Shown: positions 1-7,796 of the stretch, piece after piece | Numbering within the stretch: position 1 is the stretch's first letter | Layout: the number at the start of each line of letters is the position of its first letter | Made by a program: the position numbers and the translations under genes | The notes under the pieces: generated by a model | What the model was told of the DNA's origin: nothing | The model's database searches: none | The model's input: the letters and a program-made list of their open reading frames with translations, nothing else | NCBI GenBank assembly: GCA_022771695.1 | Contig: JALEKJ010000028.1 | Span: 17,898 to 81,897, forward strand | Origin: Roseburia sp. | GTDB taxonomy: Bacteria; Bacillota; Clostridia; Lachnospirales; Lachnospiraceae | Reading direction: 5' to 3' | Length of the DNA: 64,000 nt

Positions 1-24
1 GTACGCTTTCACGTACGCTATAAT
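1..24 (+). promoter_or_regulatory. partial promoter and possible operator of the toxin-antitoxin operon
   Basis: A perfect TATAAT lies at 19-24, and the antitoxin ribosome binding site follows closely. The -35 box would fall at or before the window edge. GTACGCT occurs twice, at 1-7 and 13-19. Such short repeats over the promoter fit the usual autoregulation of Phd/YefM operons, but operator function is inferred. Confidence 0.4.
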
Positions 25-46
25 GTAGGTGAAAGGAGATGATAGT

Positions 47-298
47 ATGACTGCGATTAGCGTAACAAAAGCAAGAGAGAACATATACCAGATACTTACA
101 GATGTTAATACAAATAGCCAACCAATTACCATTACGAATAATAGGGGCAAGAATGGTGTTCTTATATCGGAAGATGACTGGAACGCTATTCAGGAAACAT
201 TATATCTCAATTCTATTCCGGGAGTGGCAGAATCAATTATTGCAGGAGGTAATACGTCTATTGAGGATTGTGTGTCGGAAGATGAGGTGGATTGGTAA
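47..298 (+). CDS. yefM: Phd/YefM-family antitoxin
   Basis: This is an 83-residue protein with the typical Phd/YefM N-terminus (MTAISVTKARENIYQ) and the ISEDDWNAIQETLYL segment of YefM antitoxins. In this family the N-terminal domain binds operator DNA and the disordered C-terminus wraps and neutralises the toxin. The ATG at 47 is chosen over the GTG at 29 because AAAGGAG at 32-38 is well spaced for it and would lie inside the longer reading frame. The stop codon directly abuts the toxin ATG, so translation is probably coupled. The acidic C-terminus (SEDEVDW) fits a toxin-binding tail. Confidence 0.9.
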   Translation: MTAISVTKARENIYQILTDVNTNSQPITITNNRGKNGVLISEDDWNAIQETLYLNSIPGVAESIIAGGNTSIEDCVSEDEVDW

Positions 299-595
299 AT
301 GTATCGAATCGTTTATGAAAAGCAGGCGATTAAAGATATTAAAAATCTTAAATCTGTAGGATTGGATAGAAAGGTAAAAGAACTCATTGAAGTAATAAGA
401 GAAAATCCATTTAAAAATCCGCCACCATATGAAGGGTTAGTTGGAAATTTAAAGGGTTTCTTTTCCAGAAGAATTAACATACAGCATAGACTGGTATATC
501 AAGTATACGCAGAACCAGTGGAAATTGATGATACTATGTATGAAGGAACGGTTAAGATAGTTCGTATGTGGACACACTATGGTGGAGTAAAGTAG
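299..595 (+). CDS. yoeB: YoeB/Txe-family mRNA interferase toxin
   Basis: This 98-residue RelE-superfamily toxin shows the YoeB signature: NPFKNPPPYEGLVGNLKG, then SRRINIQHRLVYQV and a C-terminal RMWTHYG. Family members cleave mRNA at the ribosomal A site. The conserved Glu, Arg and the C-terminal His-Tyr expected of an active YoeB are all visible. It is slightly longer than E. coli YoeB (84 residues) because of extra residues around EPVEIDDTMYEG. It starts immediately after the antitoxin stop, and a strong hairpin terminator follows at 601, so the pair is a self-contained module. Confidence 0.92.
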   Translation: MYRIVYEKQAIKDIKNLKSVGLDRKVKELIEVIRENPFKNPPPYEGLVGNLKGFFSRRINIQHRLVYQVYAEPVEIDDTMYEGTVKIVRMWTHYGGVK

Positions 596-600
596 AAAAT

Positions 601-645
601 AAAGCCGCAGCAAATGGTAATGAAAGCATTTGCTGTGGCTTTATC
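601..645 (+). terminator. rho-independent terminator after the toxin-antitoxin operon
   Basis: A 16-bp stem pairs 601-616 with 627-642, with one G-U pair and a ten-base loop. It begins with AAAGCC and ends GGCTTT, so it could work in both directions. It starts six bases after the toxin stop codon. Confidence 0.8.
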
Positions 646-721
646 TGTTTATTAGCTATTAAAAAATTATTTCTTTAAATAGGCGAGAAACAAAAAGTTG
701 GTTTAGTATCAGTGCTTATAA

Positions 722-904
722 GGTGTAGAAATATTGGAAGGACATTTGATGCCCGTCCACGTTCATATGCTAGTAAGCATACCACCTAAGTTAAGTGTAT
801 CACAATTTATGGGATACCTGAAAGGGAAAAGTGCCCTAATGATATTTGATAAACACGCAAATCTAAAGTATAAGTTTGGAAACAGACATTTCTGGGCAGA
901 GTAG
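722..904 (+). pseudogene. tnpA: IS200/IS605 TnpA transposase remnant
   Basis: The frame 722-904 reads VEILEGHLMPVHVHML, then VSIPPKLSVSQFMGYLKGKS, then MIFDKHANLKYKFGNRHFWAE and a stop. This is the central part of IS200/IS605 TnpA, the HUH-type single-strand transposase, with the HUH pair seen as HVH. The N-terminal third and everything after the FW motif, including the catalytic tyrosine helix, are absent. It must be inactive. There is no start codon and no tnpB nearby. It was found by reading the unassigned stretch between the toxin gene and the minus-strand gene at 1084. Confidence 0.75.
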
Positions 905-920
905 GTGCTTGCCGGTAACG

Positions 921-963
921 GAGGCTTATAGCCTCAGAGCAAACCGCCCGTTAGACGGGAGGT
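921..963 (+). repeat. hairpin pair resembling an IS200/IS605 right end
   Basis: Just after the tnpA remnant there are two compact hairpins. GAGGC-TTATA-GCCTC lies at 921-935. At 943-963 a stem CCCGT-TAG-ACGGG is extended by ACC and GGT. IS200/IS605 elements end in subterminal hairpins recognised by TnpA, so this may be the right end of the decayed element. That assignment is inference; the hairpins themselves are certain. From 964 to 1083 I see nothing further. Confidence 0.4.
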
Positions 964-1083
964 GCTGATTTTCCATCAATTTTGACATTAACGGGAGAAA
1001 AAACAATCAGAATAGACACCTTCCAAGTCAATACCCCGGAAAGCTCTTTTTAACACTTCATCATGGTACAGTTTTAAAGCATG

Positions 1084-1395
1084 CTACCGTGCCGGCCACT
1101 CGTCCTTGCGGATTTCCCATTGCTCATTGAGCCAGTCCACGACCTGCTGCTTGCCTTCCGGTGTGAAAGGAAAGGTGGCTGTCGCCTTTTGGTCATCGGG
1201 TGTGGTTGCAAAGTTATATGGTCCGGGCCAGATGGTAGCGCGGAAGATGTCCCTGCGCGGTGCATCCTCGGAAGTATCGCCTTCGTCTTCCGGTTCGGAA
1301 TCCTTTTTTATGAGATAGCGCATGCCCAAATAGCTTCCGGTGAATTTTTCTTTTTTATAGAAATTCATATTTAAAATATCATCGCTTGTAATCAT
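1084..1395 (-). CDS. small conserved protein of unknown function
   Basis: This minus-strand frame encodes 103 residues, mixed acidic/basic, without membrane segments or a signal peptide. The segment ATIWPGPYNFATTP followed by FPFTPEGKQQVVDWLNEQW looks like a real globular domain. I have an impression of similar short proteins in other clostridia, often near mobile elements, but know no function. CCAAGGAG (complement of 1408-1415) lies 12 bases before the ATG, a rather long spacing. The gene stands alone between an IS remnant and the divergent opp promoter. Confidence 0.6.
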   Translation of the reverse strand: MITSDDILNMNFYKKEKFTGSYLGMRYLIKKDSEPEDEGDTSEDAPRRDIFRATIWPGPYNFATTPDDQKATATFPFTPEGKQQVVDWLNEQWEIRKDEWPAR

Positions 1396-1542
1396 AATCA
1401 GTAATTACTCCTTGGTTATAGTAAGTATGCAAAAAAAGTATACCAGAGTCAGTAAAAAAAATATAGCACAAAAACACTTGTATTTCTGGGGCATACAAAA
1501 ATTGTGGGCATTTATCCATGTATTTTTGTATACAATTCGTTG

Positions 1543-1570
1543 TTGACAAATGAAAAGGGGCGAGTATAAT
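1543..1570 (+). promoter_or_regulatory. promoter of the first opp operon
   Basis: TTGACA at 1543-1548 and TATAAT at 1565-1570 are separated by 16 bases, a near-consensus vegetative promoter. It leaves an AT-rich leader of about 135 bases before oppB, in which I see no riboswitch-like fold. The rest of the 1396-1711 gap holds only AT-rich sequence and presumably the unidentified promoter of the minus-strand gene at 1084. Confidence 0.8.
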
Positions 1571-1711
1571 ACGAAATATGATTGATTTAACAGGCTAAAG
1601 CATTGCAACGACAGAGGAGCATAAAGTTAAAGAGATGTAATGTTAAAGAAGTACAAAGACAATGCATTAAAGAAACAAACAATAAATTTATAGAAGCAGG
1701 AGTGTAGAAAA

Positions 1712-2629
1712 GTGGGAAAGTACATTGTAAAGCGAGTATTATTAGCAATCGTGACAATCTGGGCGGTTGCGACAATCACCTTTTTCTTAATGAACATGGT
1801 ACCGGGTGGTCCGTTCATGTCAGAGAAAGCAATCAGCCCTGCGGCACAGGCGGCGCTGGAAGCAAAATACGGATTGGATAAACCACTGTTTCAACAGTAC
1901 ATTACATACATTACGGATGCGCTGCATGGAGATTTTGGTGACAGCTTAAGACAGCGTGGACGTACGGTGGCATCCATCATAGGAACCAAATTTCCGGTGT
2001 CTGCCAAGGTGGGAGGAATTTCCGTTTTGGTGGCATTGTGTATTGGAATTCCGCTCGGCTGTATTGCGGCATATCGGAGAGGAAAATTCATTGATAATTT
2101 TATCAGCGTTGTATCGACCTGTGGAATTGCGGTGCCAAGCTTCGTTATTTGTACCGTTTTGATGTATGCATTCGGCGTAAAACTAAAATGGCTTCCTATC
2201 TTAGGATTGACCGGTTGGAAAAACTACATTATGCCGGTAGCGGCACTCGCATTTTACCCGACAGCTTATATTATGCGATTGATGCGGTCCTCGATGCTGG
2301 ATGTGCTCGGGCAGGATTATATGCGAACAGCAAAAGCAAAAGGATTGTCTCAGAAGGTCAGCCTGTTTAAGCATGCACTCCGCAATGCAATCCTTCCGGT
2401 TATCACTTATGTGGGACCGATGTTAGCATATACATTGACCGGTAGCTTTATTGTGGAAAAGATATTTACCATTCCGGGACTTGGTGGAGAATTTATTGGT
2501 GCAATTACCAGCCGTGATTACACACTGATTATGGGAACGACAATCTTCCTTGCAACCTTGCTGATTATCATGAATGTTATTGTAGATATCGTATACAAGA
2601 TTGTTGACCCACGCATCAAGTTGAAATAA
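1712..2629 (+). CDS. oppB: oligopeptide ABC transporter permease OppB
   Basis: This is one of two permease subunits of an Opp/Dpp-type peptide importer in the cytoplasmic membrane. The 305-residue protein has the family layout: an N-terminal membrane helix ending in TFFLMNMVPGGPF, a periplasmic-side segment containing YGLDKPL, then five further membrane helices. The EAA-type loop that contacts the ATPases lies around MRTAKAKGLSQ. The C-terminus is the typical VDPRIKLK. The start is GTG, supported by AGGAG at 1698-1702 nine bases upstream. It is the first gene of oppBCDF-oppA. Confidence 0.92.
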   Translation: MGKYIVKRVLLAIVTIWAVATITFFLMNMVPGGPFMSEKAISPAAQAALEAKYGLDKPLFQQYITYITDALHGDFGDSLRQRGRTVASIIGTKFPVSAKVGGISVLVALCIGIPLGCIAAYRRGKFIDNFISVVSTCGIAVPSFVICTVLMYAFGVKLKWLPILGLTGWKNYIMPVAALAFYPTAYIMRLMRSSMLDVLGQDYMRTAKAKGLSQKVSLFKHALRNAILPVITYVGPMLAYTLTGSFIVEKIFTIPGLGGEFIGAITSRDYTLIMGTTIFLATLLIIMNVIVDIVYKIVDPRIKLK

Positions 2630-2648
2630 TGAGAGGAAAAATAAGGAC

Positions 2649-3695
2649 ATGAAAGAGAATCCATTGAGTTTTCAATTAAAATTAAATCCGGATGACTTCC
2701 TTCCGGCATCCGAGGAGGAAAAAGAAAGCCTTGTCGTCATGAGAGAAAGCGTCAGCTTCTGGAAAGACGGTATGCGGCGTCTCGTGAAAAATAAGGTGGC
2801 AATGGCAAGTTTGGCAATCATTATTATCATTATGATTTTCTCGTTTATCGTACCTGCATTTTATCCTTATTCTTATAAGACACAGATAAAGGGTGCAAAC
2901 AACCTTGCGCCGATGCAGTATTCTGCGGCAGAGCAGGAGGCGATTGCAGCGGGAGAAAAAGTATTTCCACATATTTTCGGAACGGATAAGATGGGACGTG
3001 ATTATGCCATTCGTGTGATGCTGGGAAGCCGTGTTTCCCTTCTGGTAGGACTGGTTGCCACAGCGATTGTCCTGTTAATCGGTGCAACCTACGGTTCGAT
3101 TGCAGCATTTGCAGGAGGATGGGTAGACCTCGTTATGATGCGTCTCGTCGATATCATTTATACGATACCGGATATCCTGCTGATTGTACTGTTGTCTTTC
3201 GCATTGGAGGACCCGCTTGAAAAACTTGCAGCTTTGCCGGGATTTGCCTGGGTAGGAATTGTCGGCAAGAACCTGATTAGTATTTTTATTGTGTTTGCGC
3301 TGTTATACTGGGTTGGTATGGCACGTATGGTGCGAAGCCAGATATTGATGTTAAAAGAAAGCGAATACGTAACCGCGGCGAGAGCATTGGGGGCAAAGAG
3401 CGGAAGAATTATCAAAAAACATTTGCTTACAAACTGTATCGGAACCTTGATTGTTACGACTACCTTGCAGATACCTTCCGCAATTTTTACGGAGAGCTTT
3501 TTAAGCTTCCTCGGAATGGGTGTTGCAGTGCCGATGCCGTCGCTTGGTAGCCTTGCCAGTGAGGCAATCAACGGAATCAATACATATCCATACCTGCTGT
3601 TCATTCCGGCAGCGGTCATCAGTTTGATTATTTTGAGCTTTAACCTGTTGGGTGACGGATTGCGCGATGCATTCGACCCGAAATTGAAGGACTAG
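2649..3695 (+). CDS. oppC: oligopeptide ABC transporter permease OppC
   Basis: This is the second permease of the first Opp system, 348 residues. The cytoplasmic N-terminal extension with SFWKDGMRRLVKNK before the first helix is typical of OppC, as are FGTDKMGRDYAIRVMLGSR and the ATPase-coupling loop YVTAARALGAKSGRIIKKH. The C-terminus GDGLRDAFDPKLKD is canonical. It starts 19 bases after oppB with AAGGA in front. It is expected to form the OppBC heterodimer that receives peptide from the lipoprotein encoded at 5783. Confidence 0.92.
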   Translation: MKENPLSFQLKLNPDDFLPASEEEKESLVVMRESVSFWKDGMRRLVKNKVAMASLAIIIIIMIFSFIVPAFYPYSYKTQIKGANNLAPMQYSAAEQEAIAAGEKVFPHIFGTDKMGRDYAIRVMLGSRVSLLVGLVATAIVLLIGATYGSIAAFAGGWVDLVMMRLVDIIYTIPDILLIVLLSFALEDPLEKLAALPGFAWVGIVGKNLISIFIVFALLYWVGMARMVRSQILMLKESEYVTAARALGAKSGRIIKKHLLTNCIGTLIVTTTLQIPSAIFTESFLSFLGMGVAVPMPSLGSLASEAINGINTYPYLLFIPAAVISLIILSFNLLGDGLRDAFDPKLKD

Positions 3696-3713
3696 GGAAA
3701 AGGAGCAAGAACA

Positions 3714-4715
3714 ATGTCAGAATACTTAGTAGAGATAAAAAATGAGCGGCTTTCCTTTTTTACACCGGCAGGCGAGGTAAAGGCATTGAACGATGTCTCT
3801 ATCCATCTGGAGGAAGGTGAAGTCCTTGGTATCGTAGGAGAGAGTGGTTCCGGTAAATCCGTTACGGCGTACAGCTTAATGGGACTGACCGCATATCCGG
3901 GAAAATTAATCGGTGGAACATTGGATTTCAACGGACATCGAATTAATGACATGACAGAGAAAGAGATGCGGAAAATCAGAGGCAATGAGGTCTCAATTAT
4001 TTTCCAGGATCCTATGACCAGTTTGAATCCGGTTTATACCATTGGAAATCAGATTGAAGAAGTTATTTTATTACATACGGACAAAAAGAAAAAAGAAGCG
4101 CATGAGCGTGCAAAAGAATTGTTAGAGTTGGTAGGTATCAACGAGCCGGAAAAAAGATTAAAGCAGTATCCGCATGAGTTGTCCGGCGGTATGAGGCAGC
4201 GTGTCATGATTGCGATTGCATTGGCGTGTGAGCCGAAGCTTTTGATTGCAGACGAGCCGACCACTGCATTGGATGTAACCATTCAGGCACAGATTCTGGA
4301 GCTCATGATTGAGCTTAAGAAGAAGCTCGGCATGGCAATCATTATGATTACACATGATTTGGGCATCGTGGCGAGTATGTGTGACAAGATTGCGGTTATG
4401 TATGCCGGAAGAATAGTAGAGTACGGTACAACGGATGAAATCTTCTATGAACCGAAGCATGAATATACCAAAGGTTTGCTGCGCAGTATCCCGCGATTGG
4501 ACGCGAAAGAACATGAGCGTCTGGTCCCGATTGAAGGTGTGCCGATTGATTTGTTAAATCCGCCCAAGGGATGCCCGTTTGCTCCGCGCTGTGAAAAGTG
4601 CATGAAGATATGTCTTAGGGAAATGCCACCGGTAACCGAGTTCGGGGAGGTACACTATACCCAGTGCTGGATGAACCAGAAGGCACAGATGGAAGGAGAA
4701 ACAGTTCATGAGTGA
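3714..4715 (+). CDS. oppD: oligopeptide ABC transporter ATPase OppD
   Basis: This is the first ATPase of the importer, 333 residues. Walker A is GESGSGKS at residues 42-49, the signature is LSGGMRQR, Walker B is LLIADEPTTALD and the switch His is in ITHDLGIV. The C-terminal oligo_HPY region carries the cysteine cluster CPFAPRCEKCMKIC, which in many OppD/DppD proteins binds an iron-sulfur cluster. The gene overlaps oppF by 8 bases, so the two ATPases are probably made together. Confidence 0.93.
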   Translation: MSEYLVEIKNERLSFFTPAGEVKALNDVSIHLEEGEVLGIVGESGSGKSVTAYSLMGLTAYPGKLIGGTLDFNGHRINDMTEKEMRKIRGNEVSIIFQDPMTSLNPVYTIGNQIEEVILLHTDKKKKEAHERAKELLELVGINEPEKRLKQYPHELSGGMRQRVMIAIALACEPKLLIADEPTTALDVTIQAQILELMIELKKKLGMAIIMITHDLGIVASMCDKIAVMYAGRIVEYGTTDEIFYEPKHEYTKGLLRSIPRLDAKEHERLVPIEGVPIDLLNPPKGCPFAPRCEKCMKICLREMPPVTEFGEVHYTQCWMNQKAQMEGETVHE

Positions 4716-5697
4716 TAAATTAGTTCAGGTAGAACATTTACAACAATACTTTCCAGCTGGCGGTTTCGGGAAACATAAGAAATATGTGCAGGCAGTAGAC
4801 GATGTTTCTTTTTTCATTAACCGTGGAGAAACATTGGGATTGGTAGGAGAGTCCGGCTGCGGGAAAACGACAACGGGACGTACCCTGCTCCGCCTATATG
4901 AGCCAACCGATGGAAAAATTATTTATGACGACAAAGTAATTTTTGATAAAGCAAACAAAATTGCGGTGGATATGCTTCCGTACCGCAAAAAAATGCAGAT
5001 TGTATTTCAGGACCCATACGCAAGCCTAGACCCTCGTATGACAGTCGGCGATATCATCGGTGAGGCGATTGACATTCATAAACTTGCCGGCAGCAAACAG
5101 GATCGTTACGACAGAATTATTGAGATGCTAAGACAGGTTGGCTTGAATTCAGAGCATGCAAACCGTTACCCGCATGAGTTTTCCGGTGGACAGAGACAGA
5201 GGGTTGGTATTGCAAGAGCGTTGGCGGTCAATCCGGAATTTATTGTCTGTGATGAGCCGATTTCCGCGTTGGATGTGTCGATTCAGGCGCAGGTCATCAA
5301 TATGTTTGAGGATTTACAGACAAAATTGAACCTGACCTATTTGTTTATCGCACACGATCTTTCCGTAGTAAAACATATTTCCGACCGAATCGGAGTTATG
5401 TACCTAGGTAAATTGGTAGAATTGGCAGACAGCTATGAGCTTACGGCGCATAGCATGCACCCATATACGCAGAGTCTGATTTCTGCAATCCCGATTGCAG
5501 ATCCGAAGACTGCGAGAAAAAATCAGCGAATTGTGTTGGAAGGAGATGTGCCAAGTCCATTGAATCCGCCTTCCGGATGCAGATTCCGCACCAGATGCCC
5601 ATATGCAGATGAAAAATGTGCAATGGAAGTACCGGAATTCAAAGAGGCAGAGCCAGGGCACTATGTGGCATGTCATCACCTGGATAAGTGTAATTAA
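4708..5697 (+). CDS. oppF: oligopeptide ABC transporter ATPase OppF
   Basis: This is the second ATPase of the importer, 329 residues. Walker A is GESGCGKT at residues 47-54, the signature [15 protein letters not shown], and Walker [13 protein letters not shown] is followed by FIAHDLSVV. The C-terminal Cys-rich block ([14 protein letters not shown]) mirrors that of OppD. Its ATG lies inside the end of oppD. The gap to oppA has no terminator, only a weak inverted repeat, so oppA can be co-transcribed. Confidence 0.93.
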   Translation: MSDKLVQVEHLQQYFPAGGFGKHKKYVQAVDDVSFFINRGETLGLVGESGCGKTTTGRTLLRLYEPTDGKIIYDDKVIFDKANKIAVDMLPYRKKMQIVFQDPYASLDPRMTVGDIIGEAIDIHKLAGSKQDRYDRIIEMLRQVGLNSEHANRYPHEFSGGQRQRVGIARALAVNPEFIVCDEPISALDVSIQAQVINMFEDLQTKLNLTYLFIAHDLSVVKHISDRIGVMYLGKLVELADSYELTAHSMHPYTQSLISAIPIADPKTARKNQRIVLEGDVPSPLNPPSGCRFRTRCPYADEKCAMEVPEFKEAEPGHYVACHHLDKCN

Positions 5698-5713
5698 GTT
5701 TATGTGATAGGCA

Positions 5714-5748
5714 ATTATGTAATACGTGGAAATTTGCGCATACATAAT
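5714..5748 (+). promoter_or_regulatory. small inverted repeat between oppF and oppA
   Basis: ATTATGTA at 5714-5721 is the exact inverse of TACATAAT at 5741-5748. There is no T-run, so it is not a terminator. It could be an RNA-processing hairpin that raises the level of the binding protein relative to the permease, or a protein binding site. No clear promoter is visible in this 85-base gap. Confidence 0.3.
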
Positions 5749-5782
5749 GTTTATAAATTTATTTTTATGAGGAGGAAAAATC

Positions 5783-7456
5783 ATGAAAAAGAAATTAATT
5801 TCTCTTCTGCTTGTGGCTACCATGGCAGTTGGATTGGTTGCATGTGGTTCAGACGCTGCTTCTGATTCAACAAACAATGCAGGAGGAACAGAGACAGCAG
5901 ATGCTGCAACACCGGCAGCAACTGGAGACAAGGAATTGGCAGTACAGATTGGACCGGATCCTGAGACAATCGATCCGGCATTAAACAGCGCAGTAGACGG
6001 TGGTAACATGTTACTTCACGCATTTGAGTGTCTGTTAACTGTTGGTCAGGATGGAACCTTACAGCCTGGACAGGCAGAGACCTGGGAAACATCGGAAGAT
6101 GGTCTTACATGGACCTTCCACTTAAGAGACGGACTGAAATGGTCTGATGGTACTCCGTTGACCGCAAACGATTTTGTATACAGTTGGCAGCGTGTATGTG
6201 ACCCGGCTGTTGCAGCTCCATATGCAGAGACAGTTCTCGGTATGGTAAAAGGTTACGATGAGGCAATTGCAGGTGATGTCACAGCATTGGCAGTATCTGC
6301 ACCGGACGATTTGACACTTGTTGTTGAACTGAGCGCTCCATGCTCTTATTTTGGAAGCCTTGCAGCATTCGCTACCTTAAGCCCTGTTCAGCAGGCAACG
6401 GTAGAGGCAAACGGTGATGCATGGGCAGTTGCTCCTGAGACTTATGTATCTAACGGACCGTTCTACATGACAGAGTGGGTACCGGGTTCTCACATCACAT
6501 TCAGCAAGAACCCGAACTATTGGAATGCAGATGCAATTAAGTTAGACAGATTGAAATTCCTCTTAATCGAGGATTCCAACGCTGCTTACAGTGCATATCA
6601 GACCGGTGAAGCGCTGATGATTAAGGACGTTCCAACCGAGGAAATCCCAAGTCTTGAGGGCAACGGTGAGTTCTATGTAGATCCGATTATCGGAACTTAC
6701 TACCTCAGCTTGAACCTGACAGAAGAAGTATTCCAGGATGCAAGAGTTCGTCAGGCATTAAGCCTTGCAATCGACCGTGAATATGTTGCAGGTACTCTGA
6801 TGCAGGGAACCTATACTGCAGCAAGCAACTTCATGGGACCGGGCTGGGTTGATACAGACGGCAGTGAGTTCATGGCAAACGCAAACGGCGGACAGCCATA
6901 CATCGATGTTACGGATTACGAAGGCAACCTTGCAAAAGCAAAAGAATTACTTGCAGAGGCAGGTTATCCGGATGGCGAGGGATTCCCGACAATCTCTTAC
7001 ACAACAAATGATGCAGGATACCATAAAGTAGTAGCTGAGTACTTACAGCAGGCATGGGCTGAGCTTGGAATTACACTTGATGTCAATATCGTTGAGTGGG
7101 CAAGCTTCACTCCGATGCGTCGTGCACAGGAATACGATGCAGCACGTAACGGCTGGGTTGGTGATTATAGTGATCCTTCCAATATGCTTGAATTATTCTA
7201 TTCAAGCAATGGTAACAACGACGGTAAGTTCAGCAATGCTGAGTTCGATGCAGCAATCGATCTTTCCAGAACAACCCTTGATGCAGCAGAGCGTTCACAG
7301 GCACTTCATACTGCAGAGGATATTTTAATGGAAGAGGCTGGATGTATTCCGGTTGCTTACTACAATGACTTCTGGTTACAGAGTGATAAGATTACAGGTT
7401 CTTGGCATTCCGCTTACGGATACTGGTACTTTATGTATGCAGATATTGTTGAATAA
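5783..7456 (+). CDS. oppA: peptide-binding lipoprotein OppA (SBP family 5)
   Basis: This 557-residue lipoprotein has a signal sequence MKKKLISLLLVATMAVGLVAC ending in the lipobox cysteine, then a Ser/Thr/Ala-rich linker and an SBP family 5 domain. The start of the mature fold (GPDPETIDPALNSAVDGGNM) and EGLTKxx-like DGLTWTFHLRDGLKWSDGTPLTANDF segments are typical of OppA. It captures oligopeptides outside the membrane and hands them to OppBC. AGGAGG lies before the ATG. It is the last gene of the operon, followed by a strong terminator at 7497. Peptide length preference cannot be read from the sequence. Confidence 0.92.
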   Translation: MKKKLISLLLVATMAVGLVACGSDAASDSTNNAGGTETADAATPAATGDKELAVQIGPDPETIDPALNSAVDGGNMLLHAFECLLTVGQDGTLQPGQAETWETSEDGLTWTFHLRDGLKWSDGTPLTANDFVYSWQRVCDPAVAAPYAETVLGMVKGYDEAIAGDVTALAVSAPDDLTLVVELSAPCSYFGSLAAFATLSPVQQATVEANGDAWAVAPETYVSNGPFYMTEWVPGSHITFSKNPNYWNADAIKLDRLKFLLIEDSNAAYSAYQTGEALMIKDVPTEEIPSLEGNGEFYVDPIIGTYYLSLNLTEEVFQDARVRQALSLAIDREYVAGTLMQGTYTAASNFMGPGWVDTDGSEFMANANGGQPYIDVTDYEGNLAKAKELLAEAGYPDGEGFPTISYTTNDAGYHKVVAEYLQQAWAELGITLDVNIVEWASFTPMRRAQEYDAARNGWVGDYSDPSNMLELFYSSNGNNDGKFSNAEFDAAIDLSRTTLDAAERSQALHTAEDILMEEAGCIPVAYYNDFWLQSDKITGSWHSAYGYWYFMYADIVE

Positions 7457-7496
7457 GAAACTGTATCAATAAAAGCAATAGAATATTTGAATTTAC

Positions 7497-7542
7497 AAAG
7501 TGTCTTGGGCAGAATTTACCATCTGTCCGAGGCACTTTTTTT
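7497..7542 (+). terminator. terminator of the first opp operon
   Basis: AAAGTGTCTTGGGCAGA at 7497-7513 pairs with TCTGTCCGAGGCACTTT at 7522-7538, an almost perfect stem with G-U pairs, followed by a T-run. Confidence 0.85.
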
Positions 7543-7553
7543 GGCGAAAACTA

Positions 7554-7581
7554 TTGACAAATCTCGCCTTCCATGTATAAT
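7554..7581 (+). promoter_or_regulatory. promoter of the second opp operon
   Basis: TTGACA at 7554-7559 and TATAAT at 7576-7581 are 16 bases apart. The -35 begins only a dozen bases after the terminator of the previous operon. Transcription would start near 7588 and give a leader of about 210 bases. Confidence 0.82.
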
Positions 7582-7796
7582 AAGAAACATGTTGTTCGTC
7601 TGCAACATACAACTGTTTTTGAGAGAGTGCAACGCGCAAAGGGGCGCGAGGCGCTTTTTTTCGTTGCAAAAAAATATTTTAGCGCGATAACGTGTTACAG
7701 CATTGGCTTGAGAGAGTGCGTGACACAAAGACAACTTGATATAAACGCTGTTGCAGTGTTTGTATATAAATAATTTTTCTATAAGGAGGAAATATT
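7582..7796 (+). promoter_or_regulatory. long structured leader of the second opp operon
   Basis: The leader holds a hairpin ATGTTG/CAACAT (7589-7608), then a stem TGCAACG (7628-7634) with CGTTGCA (7662-7668). The latter encloses GC-rich inner stems, GCGC-GAG-GCGC running into seven T at 7655-7661. That inner hairpin plus T-run looks like an attenuator. TTGAGAGAGTGC occurs twice, at 7619-7630 and 7708-7719, each within similar flanks. I do not recognise a known riboswitch class. Premature termination control is inference from structure. Confidence 0.45.

Noticed and set aside
5404..6009. Minus-strand ORF across oppF/oppA
   Set aside because: It overlaps two clear plus-strand genes and has no recognisable domain.
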